From Candidatus Melainabacteria bacterium (GTDB lineage Bacteria; Cyanobacteriota; Vampirovibrionia; LMEP-6097): a DNA stretch of 5,607 bases. The stretch spans positions 1 to 5,607 of the forward strand of contig JAPPOW010000173.1 of assembly GCA_028817775.1 (NCBI GenBank). Reading direction: 5' to 3'. The number at the start of each line of letters is the position of its first letter. The stretch's first letter is position 1. A program made the translations under genes and the position numbers. Below the pieces are notes generated by a model, which was not told the origin of the DNA, searched no databases, and saw only the letters and a list, made by a program, of their open reading frames with translations. This document shows positions 1 through 5,483 of this stretch, piece after piece.

Positions 1-1566
1 GATTTTTACTCTACTATGGATGGTGGTAGCAAGTTCGTCAAAGGTGATGCTATCGCTTCTATAGTTATTGCAGTGGTTAATATCGCTGCTGGTTTCATTA
101 TTGGAATGGTGCAACTCAAACTTGCTGCTGCAGAAGCCGCTTCTACTTATACGCTACTAACAATTGGTGAAGGTCTTGCGTCCCAGATCCCGGCACTGAT
201 TGTCAGTGTTGCTACCGGTATCATTGTTACTCGTGCTGAACCTGATTTAAACCTTGCTGAAGATATTGGTGTTCAACTCTTTGGCCGTAAGGAAGTGATT
301 GGTGTTTCTGCTCTTGCTATGTTTGTACTAGGCATTGGCATTAGAGGAGCATTTGTACCATTTATGCTTGTTGCTGCCCTTCTTGCTTATTGGACTTATA
401 GAAAATATCTAGATGAGCAGCGTCAGAAAGAAGCAATGGTTGAAGGCCCTGACGGCAAGATGATGACTGAAGAAGAATTAGACCAAATGCAAATCGAAGA
501 GAAATTACGTAAGAAAGAAGAAGACAATTCTCCAGATGCAGTAATGAGATTACTCAAAGTTGATCAAATTGAAGTTGAGCTTGGTTATAAACTAGTAAAC
601 TTAATTGATCGCGAGAAGGGTGGTGACTTGATGGACCGTATCGGACAGATCCGCCGTCAAGTAATGATTGATATTGGTTTGGCTGTGCCTGCTATTCGTG
701 TCCATGATAATTTGCAACTGCAATCTAATACTTATCAAGTTAAATTACGAGGTGCTGTAATTGCTGCTGGCTCGGTTGAGCCTGATAAATATCTAGCTGT
801 TAACACTGGCTTAGTTGATGAAACAGCTCAAAATCTTGATGGTGTAGCAACGATTGAACCAAGCTATGGTTTACCAGCCGTGTGGGTTAATGAGTCTGAG
901 CGTGATAGAGCAGAGACTGCTGGCTATACTGTGGCAACTCCAAGTTCGGTATTGGCAACTCATTTGACAGAGGTGATTAGATCACATGCTGGTGAGGTGC
1001 TGGCTCGTCAAGATTTAGTTAAGATGTTAGATCAGGTCAAGGAAGTTAATGAAAGTATTGTACTTGAAATGGGTGAGATCCTTAGTACTGGTGAATTGCT
1101 CAAAGTACTTCAAGGTCTACTATCTGAGCAAGTGAGTATTAGAGATCTTTCTTCTATTATGGAGATTATTATTGCTTTTGCTAAGGTTAATAAAGACCCA
1201 GAGTATCTGGCTGAAAGAGTTAGAGAAGGACTTGGCAGACAGATTTGTTCTGAATATTTGTCAGATGAAGGTAAACTCAACGCAGTAACTTTCCACCCGA
1301 GCCTTGAAGAAGAGATGATCAATTCGGTGCATATGGGTAGGCTAGCACTTGATCCAATGAAAACCAAAACTGTACTTGATGGTTTGACTGAAGCTTACCA
1401 AGCTATTACTGAGCAAGGCTTGCCACCAGTGATTCTGTGCAACGGTAAGGTTAGAGGTCCATTGCGTAAAGTAGTTGAGCGAACTTTGACTCAATATGCA
1501 GTGCTTTCATATAGTGAAGTACCAAGTACTATCGATGCTCAATCTGTGGCTACAGTGCAGCTTTAG
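1..1566 (+). CDS. flhA: Flagellar type III export gate protein FlhA, 5'-truncated by the window edge
   Basis: FlhA is the large inner-membrane subunit of the flagellar export gate. It couples ion flow to secretion, and its cytoplasmic domain docks chaperone-substrate complexes. The frame is open from base 1 (521 codons visible, family about 690 residues), so the N-terminus and FHIPEP loop lie outside. Counting codon 1 as residue 1, the visible part starts at the conserved stretch MDGGSKFVKGDAIA (6-19). Four membrane segments follow (about 18-38, 58-78, 99-114, 117-133; probably TM5-TM8), then a charged linker (134-185) and the cytoplasmic domain. Motifs in that domain are GGDLMDRI, IRRQ, EPSYGLPA (286-293) and ATHLTEVI (319-326); the last two match the region of the Salmonella chaperone-binding dimple. 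ATGIIVTRA and the C-terminal domain resemble FlhA more than injectisome SctV. Oddities are GEG in place of the usual GDG (Glu57) and no PGMP-like turn between the last two membrane segments. No flagellar gene follows, so flhA probably ends its operon. Confidence 0.95.
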   Translation, partial: DFYSTMDGGSKFVKGDAIASIVIAVVNIAAGFIIGMVQLKLAAAEAASTYTLLTIGEGLASQIPALIVSVATGIIVTRAEPDLNLAEDIGVQLFGRKEVIGVSALAMFVLGIGIRGAFVPFMLVAALLAYWTYRKYLDEQRQKEAMVEGPDGKMMTEEELDQMQIEEKLRKKEEDNSPDAVMRLLKVDQIEVELGYKLVNLIDREKGGDLMDRIGQIRRQVMIDIGLAVPAIRVHDNLQLQSNTYQVKLRGAVIAAGSVEPDKYLAVNTGLVDETAQNLDGVATIEPSYGLPAVWVNESERDRAETAGYTVATPSSVLATHLTEVIRSHAGEVLARQDLVKMLDQVKEVNESIVLEMGEILSTGELLKVLQGLLSEQVSIRDLSSIMEIIIAFAKVNKDPEYLAERVREGLGRQICSEYLSDEGKLNAVTFHPSLEEEMINSVHMGRLALDPMKTKTVLDGLTEAYQAITEQGLPPVILCNGKVRGPLRKVVERTLTQYAVLSYSEVPSTIDAQSVATVQL

Positions 1567-2264
1567 ACCAAGACTGCAAAATCGGGTAGGTCACGTTCGT
1601 ATTTCCATCGAGCTGATTCACTAAACCTTCCAGAATAGCCATTGCGGAAGAATCTTAAACCTTCACTACGCAGATGATCAGTCTTCATACTTGCATTGAG
1701 GTGAGCTGATTTATTTTCCGTCTCTGGATAGAATCTGCGTAGTTCGTAGACACGATTAGCTTCATTCTTTGTGCCATCATTATGGTAAGAAAGTGCAAAA
1801 CGATAATGTCCATAGAGTCTATCACTCTTTTGTGTGCTCACCACTTCTTCTGGGAAGAAGAGCAGATGGTTCTTTGAAACACCACCAGTCCTTGCGACAT
1901 GGAAGCCTGCAGCTGTACCGATATAAACGTCACGAATATTGTGGCTCTGGGGTAGGGATTCTATCCAGTCCCTGGCTCTAGCATCGATGCTGCCTAGTTT
2001 TGCTTTTTCATTAGCGACTCTAAAAATTTGCATCAAGCATTCAGCGTTAGTGACGCATTCATCAAAGAGAGCTGGTCCATAGTCTCGAACTCTTGCTTCG
2101 TCTCTTACTGCACTACTCTCAGAAGGTCTAGTTAGTGCTAATTCTTCGCTTTCTAGTCGTTTGAGTTCAACACTAGTATCTAGATCAGCGGAGAATACTG
2201 GGTCAGCTAGAACGGGTTGGCTCAGTAAGAGTCCGCGACTAGAAATATCATGCACTAAAGTCAT
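1563..2264 (-). CDS. Hypothetical protein, possibly GspJ/PilW-like at its C-terminus, lacking a prepilin helix
   Basis: I do not recognise this 233-aa protein. It is hydrophilic and rich in Arg, Glu, Asp and aromatics, with one Cys pair (DECVTNAEC, near residues 68-76). It has no prepilin cleavage motif and no long membrane helix. Residues 11-20 (GLLLSQPVLA) are only weakly signal-peptide-like. The last third alternates like beta strands (GHYRFALSYHNDG, RVYELRRFYPE) and ends GLRFFRNG, ARWKYERDLPDFAVLV. That order recalls the end of GspJ/PilW minor pilins (a YxL strand, a G-L-x-F strand, a Trp, then LPxxVxV), but the match is by eye and weak. It is co-directional with and 52 bp downstream of the PilV-like gene, which favours a pilus-related role. 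The stop overlaps the flhA stop by 4 bp. The ATG at 2264 is the first usable start after an in-frame stop (2298-2300). It has no well-spaced Shine-Dalgarno site, but a promoter-like pair lies just upstream. A GTG three codons further in is the alternative. Confidence 0.7.
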   Translation of the reverse strand: MTLVHDISSRGLLLSQPVLADPVFSADLDTSVELKRLESEELALTRPSESSAVRDEARVRDYGPALFDECVTNAECLMQIFRVANEKAKLGSIDARARDWIESLPQSHNIRDVYIGTAAGFHVARTGGVSKNHLLFFPEEVVSTQKSDRLYGHYRFALSYHNDGTKNEANRVYELRRFYPETENKSAHLNASMKTDHLRSEGLRFFRNGYSGRFSESARWKYERDLPDFAVLV

Positions 2265-2341
2265 AAATTGAAGTATATTACCTTGATACCCTCTGGGTCA
2301 ACCTGTATTGTTAGCTTTAAGGACTCTTGAAATAAACCAGA
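2261..2341 (-). pseudogene. Start-less frame resembling a pilin C-terminus, ATGA-overlapping the next gene
   Basis: Between the PilV-like and 233-aa genes, in the -1 frame relative to the PilV-like gene, 26 codons are open and end in LTIQVDPEGIKVIYFNL. The alternating hydrophobic pattern looks like the terminal beta strands of a minor pilin. There is no ATG, GTG or TTG in it. Its TGA overlaps the ATG of the 233-aa gene as ATGA, the same coupling seen between the first two genes. It may be the 3' remnant of a deleted third pilin gene, or chance. Confidence 0.25.
2272..2301 (-). promoter_or_regulatory. Candidate housekeeping promoter giving a leaderless mRNA for the 233-aa gene
   Basis: On the minus strand TTGACC (2301-2296) is separated by 18 bp from TATACT (2277-2272). 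Each matches the sigma70-type consensus at 5 of 6 positions. Only 7 bases separate the -10 box from the ATG at 2264, so transcription would start at or next to the start codon. This fits the absence of a well-placed Shine-Dalgarno site for this gene. It could be chance in an AT-leaning gap. Confidence 0.4.
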
Positions 2342-2742
2342 TCAACTTGTCCGCCAAGCTTATCAAGCCTTGCAGCACTAACTGTAATTTGTTTGAGATT
2401 AGTATCTTCTTCCTCTCTCAGTGGGTAATCTTCTGGTACTTGCCCAGTCTCTGGATCTAGGAAGATGACAGAAGTTTTGACTAAATACTTGCCGCGTTCA
2501 GAGAAGCTTGATTTGCCCTGGAAGGCACCAACTGCATCTAAGCTTTGGTGGTGATAGTTAAGTGAGATTATTCTTTCCATCTCTTCTTCAGCAAGGAATC
2601 TAATCTTGGTTAATTCCCTAGCTTGATTATTTTGGCGTAGAGTTGCATTGAAGAAATTGATGACAGGGATGAGACTAATGCTTATCACCACCAAGCTAAC
2701 CAAAAGTTCTATTAGAGTTAGTCCGCTTGCACTACGCTTCAT
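2317..2742 (-). CDS. PilV/GspI-like minor prepilin
   Basis: This is a small type IV pilin or type II secretion pseudopilin, 141 aa, close to the family's usual length. The N-terminus has a short basic leader MKRSASG, the prepilin peptidase cleavage context G7|LTLIELL, and the conserved Glu at mature position +5 (E12). A hydrophobic helix of about 22 residues runs on in the amphipathic segment (FLAEEEMERIISL) typical of PilV/GspI. The C-terminus ends in alternating beta strands (ITVSA, QVDLVYF). Prepilin peptidase should cleave and N-methylate it, and the product should join the minor-pilin complex that primes pilus or pseudopilus assembly. Its ATG overlaps the stop of the upstream PilX-like gene (ATGA, 2739-2742) and has a good Shine-Dalgarno site, so the two are probably translationally coupled. 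Sequence alone does not separate PilV from GspI. The PilX-like partner and lack of Gsp genes in view slightly favour a pilus. Confidence 0.85.
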   Translation of the reverse strand: MKRSASGLTLIELLVSLVVISISLIPVINFFNATLRQNNQARELTKIRFLAEEEMERIISLNYHHQSLDAVGAFQGKSSFSERGKYLVKTSVIFLDPETGQVPEDYPLREEEDTNLKQITVSAARLDKLGGQVDLVYFKSP

Positions 2743-5390
2743 GATTGCACCTTCTTCTTCTTGAGAATTGTATCTTGGCTACCACTCTTTTCTAGTTTGC
2801 GTGACCTTGGCTCTGCTGTAAACGGTAAGTCTAAAATTGCTTTATTGATTGCGTTGGGGTTGTAACTGATATTACCCCGGCCTCCAATTCTGGTGGTGGC
2901 TCCATCACTTGGTGAGTGAACAATGATTGCTCCAGCAATTTCGGTGTTACCAACTATCTGTAGTTTACCAATTATATAAATCAAACCGCTAAAAATACTT
3001 GGTAGTTTGGAGCCACCACCAATAGTCACCGTACCACCACTTGGATTGAAACCACCTTCAGTTGTGTCAACAATTAGTGCACCTTGTCCGTAGAGAGCAT
3101 TGGAACCGGTGTAGTCTGGAGTACCTTCAACTATATTTAAACCAAAATAGCCTTCGTAAAGATCGTCAGAACCATTTGGAACTTTGGTGCTCGTGGTTCT
3201 TGCCTGTGACCACTCTTCAATTCGATCCAATCTGGTTCTAAAGACATAATCAAACCCTGTTTGTCCAGTGAATCTTACTGCTGCTCCTGGTGGGTTGAGG
3301 CTGCGACTAGCATCACGTTCGTTGAGTTCAAACGGTGAAATAACTGCTGGGATAAATTGCACCACTTCATCACCAACAAAATGTCCTTGCTGGAAACCGG
3401 GCTCTTCTACTGTGATGGTGTTACTGCTCATGGTCTGGACAATTGCATAATCACTAAAACCAGAACCGCGCTGAGATGAATTGATAGCAATGATGCCTCC
3501 TTCTTCAAAGCCCTTGCCTGAAGGGATCTGAGCATCGAGCCCAAGTCCAAAGTCCTCTACTACAGCGGAACCCGTTGGTTGATTGCGAGATCCCTGACCT
3601 AATAAATTGTCTTGATAAAGTTCTTGCTCGTATGCGCTGCGACCTTCAACTGTAATTTCAGTATCATCAATACTGACTGCTTCCTCAAGGAAGGTACTAG
3701 CTTCAAGCATACCTTCAATTACCATACTGCTTTGACCAAAGCTAAAGCCAGTATTGGTTATCAATGCGGCATTAGCGCGAGGGGCAGAGCGGCGTAGGAT
3801 TTTGGTCTCTTTGTAATTGTATTTGTTGACACTAGCGATTGTTTCTACTTTCCAGGCTGTATCTAGGTCAGACCTGAGTAGATCAAATTTTTTGTTCTTG
3901 AGACTTTGGTTACCACCAGGCCTGCCAGAGCCACCCCCAGAACCAGGTCTACCACTAGGGCCACCAGAGTTGCCAGGTCTGCCCTGAGGACTAGCGTCTA
4001 CATCTTGTGATATTGGAAGGTTAGAAAGAGATTTGATTTCAAGTAAGGTTAGGACTGTACTGTAGCTACCGGTAAATGGGTCAACCTCGGCTTGGTCAAC
4101 AGTTTTTTCTACATTGAAGATCCAACTGCTACTCGAGCCACCTTTGGTATAGACGGTGATGAAGTGTGAGCCGGCTTTGGCTTTTTCGGTGGTGATAGTA
4201 CAAGTGATCTTTCTCTTGCTATATGATTTGATATCCACCAAGATACCTCTGCCGTCAGGGACTATAATTGGTGGCTTGCCATCACTCAAATCTTCACCGG
4301 TGATAATGATATCGACGGAGTCCCTATTGAACATTTTGATGAACTGTTGCTGACCATCACGTTCTTTTGTGAGTCTGATATCACCAATCCTTGGTGCACT
4401 ACCTTCAGTATTGGGAGGTACTATATAGAACTGAGCTTTGTGAGGACCAATCTTGATTGTGTATCTGCCCGCTTTGGCTTTGGCGTTGATATCCACAGCC
4501 ATCAAACCATCGTAGTATTCAAGTAGCGCTATATCACTAGTGCTGATCTCTGGTAATATTTCTTCGATGTTCTCACCGTCAATTCTGATATCCAGTAACT
4601 CATCAGCATAACCGTAATTAGGACTGATTTCGCGAACTATTGGTCTAAGCTTAGGTTCTTGAAATGGTGGGATGTAGTTGGTGTACTCGTTGACGATGTC
4701 TTTTTGTTTCATTGCTGTAGTTGAACGTTCTGCCAATACCACTCTAAAACCAGGTTTGAGGTGCATGCCCTTAGGTACAGGGATGGTACCAATCTTCTTG
4801 ACATTGACTTCAGGTAGTGGGAAATAAAGTTCTTGGATTGGGATCTCGATACGTTGACCGAGGTCTGGATTTTCAGCACGAGCTTGTTGTATCCTAGCGT
4901 TTTGTTCGGCAATAAGTGCAAAGTAACCAGCCTCAGTAACTTTGTTACCACTATCAATATTTACATAGTAAGGTTCTTCATGCCAGAAGTTGATATAGCG
5001 CGGGATTTCTGCAAGGAAATTCAAGGTTTCATTGTCTTCATCAAAGTCTAAATCTTCTAGCTCCTCGTCATCAAAGAATTCGTCAAATTCTTCATCGTCA
5101 AAAAACTCATCAAATTCATCGAATTCATCTTCTTCATCTTCAGAAAGTTCGTCGTCTTCTTCTATCTCAGGCAAACTCTTGACATTGAGGGCACAAATCG
5201 CTCTATTGTTACCAGACTCTGCTAAGTAAATAGCTTGGGATTTGAAAATATCGCGAGATGAATATTTGATATTGAGCCCCAAAAGATAGAAACTCATATA
5301 CAAGAGCCCAGCAAACATTAAGGTTAAGACCAAAGCAAAGCTGAGGGTAAAGCCGGAGTCGTTTCTTTTGTTTTGTTTGTATATGCGCAT
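2739..5390 (-). CDS. Large modular PilX/GspK-like minor pilin with adhesin-like body
   Basis: An 883-aa protein (numbered from the ATG at 5390; an in-frame TTG directly before it could add one residue). It is far longer than typical PilX (about 200) or GspK (about 300). Modules: basic leader with prepilin-like SG|FTLS (12-17), the +5 Glu replaced by Phe; hydrophobic helix (14-39); PilX-type SQAIYLAESG (51-60); acidic tract of D/E/F/L/S only (77-119); a mixed alpha/beta region (120-245); two IPT/TIG-like Ig folds (about 248-325, 333-427) sharing KAKAG; a Gly/Pro linker with three GRPG units (470-494); a beta-rich body including GFSDYAIV, NTITVEEPGF and VGDEVVQF (about 500-770); a Gly-rich beta-solenoid-like end (779-849: SGLIYIIGKLQIVGNTEIAG, then GRGNISYNP) resembling C-termini of some PilX-like proteins; and a Lys-rich tail ending KKKKVQS. 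It is probably a pilus-tip or cell-surface binding subunit. This is inferred from architecture; the ligand is unknown. Confidence 0.8.
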   Translation of the reverse strand: MRIYKQNKRNDSGFTLSFALVLTLMFAGLLYMSFYLLGLNIKYSSRDIFKSQAIYLAESGNNRAICALNVKSLPEIEEDDELSEDEEDEFDEFDEFFDDEEFDEFFDDEELEDLDFDEDNETLNFLAEIPRYINFWHEEPYYVNIDSGNKVTEAGYFALIAEQNARIQQARAENPDLGQRIEIPIQELYFPLPEVNVKKIGTIPVPKGMHLKPGFRVVLAERSTTAMKQKDIVNEYTNYIPPFQEPKLRPIVREISPNYGYADELLDIRIDGENIEEILPEISTSDIALLEYYDGLMAVDINAKAKAGRYTIKIGPHKAQFYIVPPNTEGSAPRIGDIRLTKERDGQQQFIKMFNRDSVDIIITGEDLSDGKPPIIVPDGRGILVDIKSYSKRKITCTITTEKAKAGSHFITVYTKGGSSSSWIFNVEKTVDQAEVDPFTGSYSTVLTLLEIKSLSNLPISQDVDASPQGRPGNSGGPSGRPGSGGGSGRPGGNQSLKNKKFDLLRSDLDTAWKVETIASVNKYNYKETKILRRSAPRANAALITNTGFSFGQSSMVIEGMLEASTFLEEAVSIDDTEITVEGRSAYEQELYQDNLLGQGSRNQPTGSAVVEDFGLGLDAQIPSGKGFEEGGIIAINSSQRGSGFSDYAIVQTMSSNTITVEEPGFQQGHFVGDEVVQFIPAVISPFELNERDASRSLNPPGAAVRFTGQTGFDYVFRTRLDRIEEWSQARTTSTKVPNGSDDLYEGYFGLNIVEGTPDYTGSNALYGQGALIVDTTEGGFNPSGGTVTIGGGSKLPSIFSGLIYIIGKLQIVGNTEIAGAIIVHSPSDGATTRIGGRGNISYNPNAINKAILDLPFTAEPRSRKLEKSGSQDTILKKKKVQS
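2743..2765 (-). promoter_or_regulatory. Shine-Dalgarno site of the PilV-like gene inside the PilX-like Lys tail codons
   Basis: The minus strand reads AAGAAGAAGAAGGTGCAATC before the ATG at 2742, giving AAGG (within GAAGGTG) 7 nt from the start. The same bases encode the KKKKVQS end of the upstream protein, so this tract serves both coding and initiation. It supports the ATG at 2742 and coupled translation across the ATGA overlap. Confidence 0.7.
3909..3983 (-). repeat. Gly/Pro-rich linker with three GRPG units
   Basis: This codes for a low-complexity stretch of the PilX-like protein (about residues 470-494) made of GRPGNSGGPS, GRPGSGGGS and GRPGGN. GRPG recurs at 9-10 residue intervals. It separates the Ig-like half from the beta-rich C-terminal half and is best read as a flexible hinge. 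It lacks the strict Gly-X-Y periodicity of a collagen-like helix. Confidence 0.8.
4110..4649 (-). repeat. Tandem pair of IPT/TIG-like Ig-fold domains
   Basis: Residues about 248-325 of the PilX-like protein begin RPIVREISPNYGYADELLDI, matching the IPT/TIG opening pattern (P-I-x-x-I-S-P-x-x-G, then V/I-x-I-x-G). Residues about 333-427 repeat the plan (DIIITGEDL). Both have KAKAG 99 residues apart (304-308 and 403-407) just before the last strand pair, and the DNA there shares GCTTTGGCTTT on the plus strand. This suggests an old, strongly diverged domain duplication. IPT/TIG folds are common in surface and binding proteins. Confidence 0.55.
5061..5114 (-). repeat. Tandem 27-bp repeat encoding two FDEFFDDEE units
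   Basis: Residues 93-101 and 102-110 of the PilX-like protein are identical nonapeptides (FDEFFDDEE). The two 27-bp copies (5088-5114 and 5061-5087) differ at seven bases, all third codon positions, so every difference is synonymous. The repeat sits in a longer tract (5034-5162) made only of Asp, Glu, Phe, Leu and Ser: 31 acidic residues in 43. Confidence 0.9.
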
Positions 5391-5404
5391 CAAAACAAAG
5401 CCAT
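5390..5404 (-). other. Possible four-codon leader ORF overlapping the PilX-like start
   Basis: On the minus strand ATG GCT TTG TTT TGA encodes MALF. Its stop shares bases with the ATG of the large gene (TGATG). Its own ATG lies in the hairpin stem at 5398-5405. Such an arrangement could feed the next start by termination-reinitiation, which would help as the large gene has no visible Shine-Dalgarno site. A five-codon frame is easily produced by chance and no ribosome site is clear before it. Confidence 0.2.
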
Positions 5405-5416
5405 TTGGAATGGCTT
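5398..5416 (-). terminator. Hairpin with U-rich tail directly before the PilX-like start
   Basis: This is a perfect inverted repeat, AAGCCATT / AATGGCTT, with a 3-nt loop. On the minus strand it is followed by TGTTTTG, which looks like a weak intrinsic terminator (three G-C pairs in eight). It ends 7 bp before the ATG at 5390, in the place a ribosome binding site should occupy. It may end transcription from a gene beyond the right edge, act as an attenuator in the pilin leader, or restrict initiation. On the plus strand the tail (ATTCTTTATTCT) is also T-rich, but no plus-strand gene is in view to use it. Confidence 0.45.
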
Positions 5417-5454
5417 ATTCTTTATTCTAAGTTGATTTTGGGGCTTTGACTAAT

Positions 5455-5483
5455 TTAATATAGCCCTAGTATTCGGAGGTCAA
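5455..5483 (-). promoter_or_regulatory. Candidate promoter of the pilin-like operon
   Basis: On the minus strand TTGACC (5483-5478) is followed after 17 bp by TATTAA (5460-5455, 4 of 6 matches); an overlapping TATATT (5 of 6) lies at 15 bp spacing. The start would be near 5447, leaving a leader of about 55 nt that contains the hairpin at 5398-5416. The -35 hexamer is the same as in the candidate promoter before the 233-aa gene. Confidence 0.4.

Noticed and set aside
1110..1367. Minus-strand frame inside flhA
   Set aside because: It lies opposite highly conserved FlhA cytoplasmic-domain codons and shows no protein family character.
1..1566. Injectisome SctV instead of FlhA
   Set aside because: ATGIIVTRA, GGDLMDRI, EPSYGLPA and the C-terminal domain fit FlhA better, though the upstream half that would settle it is missing.
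1769..1981. Plus-strand frame opposite the 233-aa gene
   Set aside because: Low-complexity composition, no ribosome site. The minus-strand frame is longer and fits the neighbouring gene direction and overlap.
3909..3983. Collagen-like helix
   Set aside because: Glycine does not recur every third residue; GRPG units are spaced 9-10 residues, so it reads as a linker.
3268..5051. Several plus-strand and one minus-strand short frames inside the PilX-like gene (3268-3450, 3612-3797, 4156-4353, 4709-4957, 4833-5051)
   Set aside because: All are shadows of the 883-aa gene, whose frame shows continuous domain structure and a synonymous-only repeat.
5032..5229. Plus-strand Ser-rich open frame
   Set aside because: It is the complement of the Asp/Glu codons of the acidic tract. 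The near-pure Ser/Lys/Asn content is an artefact of reading GAA/GAT/GAC codons backwards.
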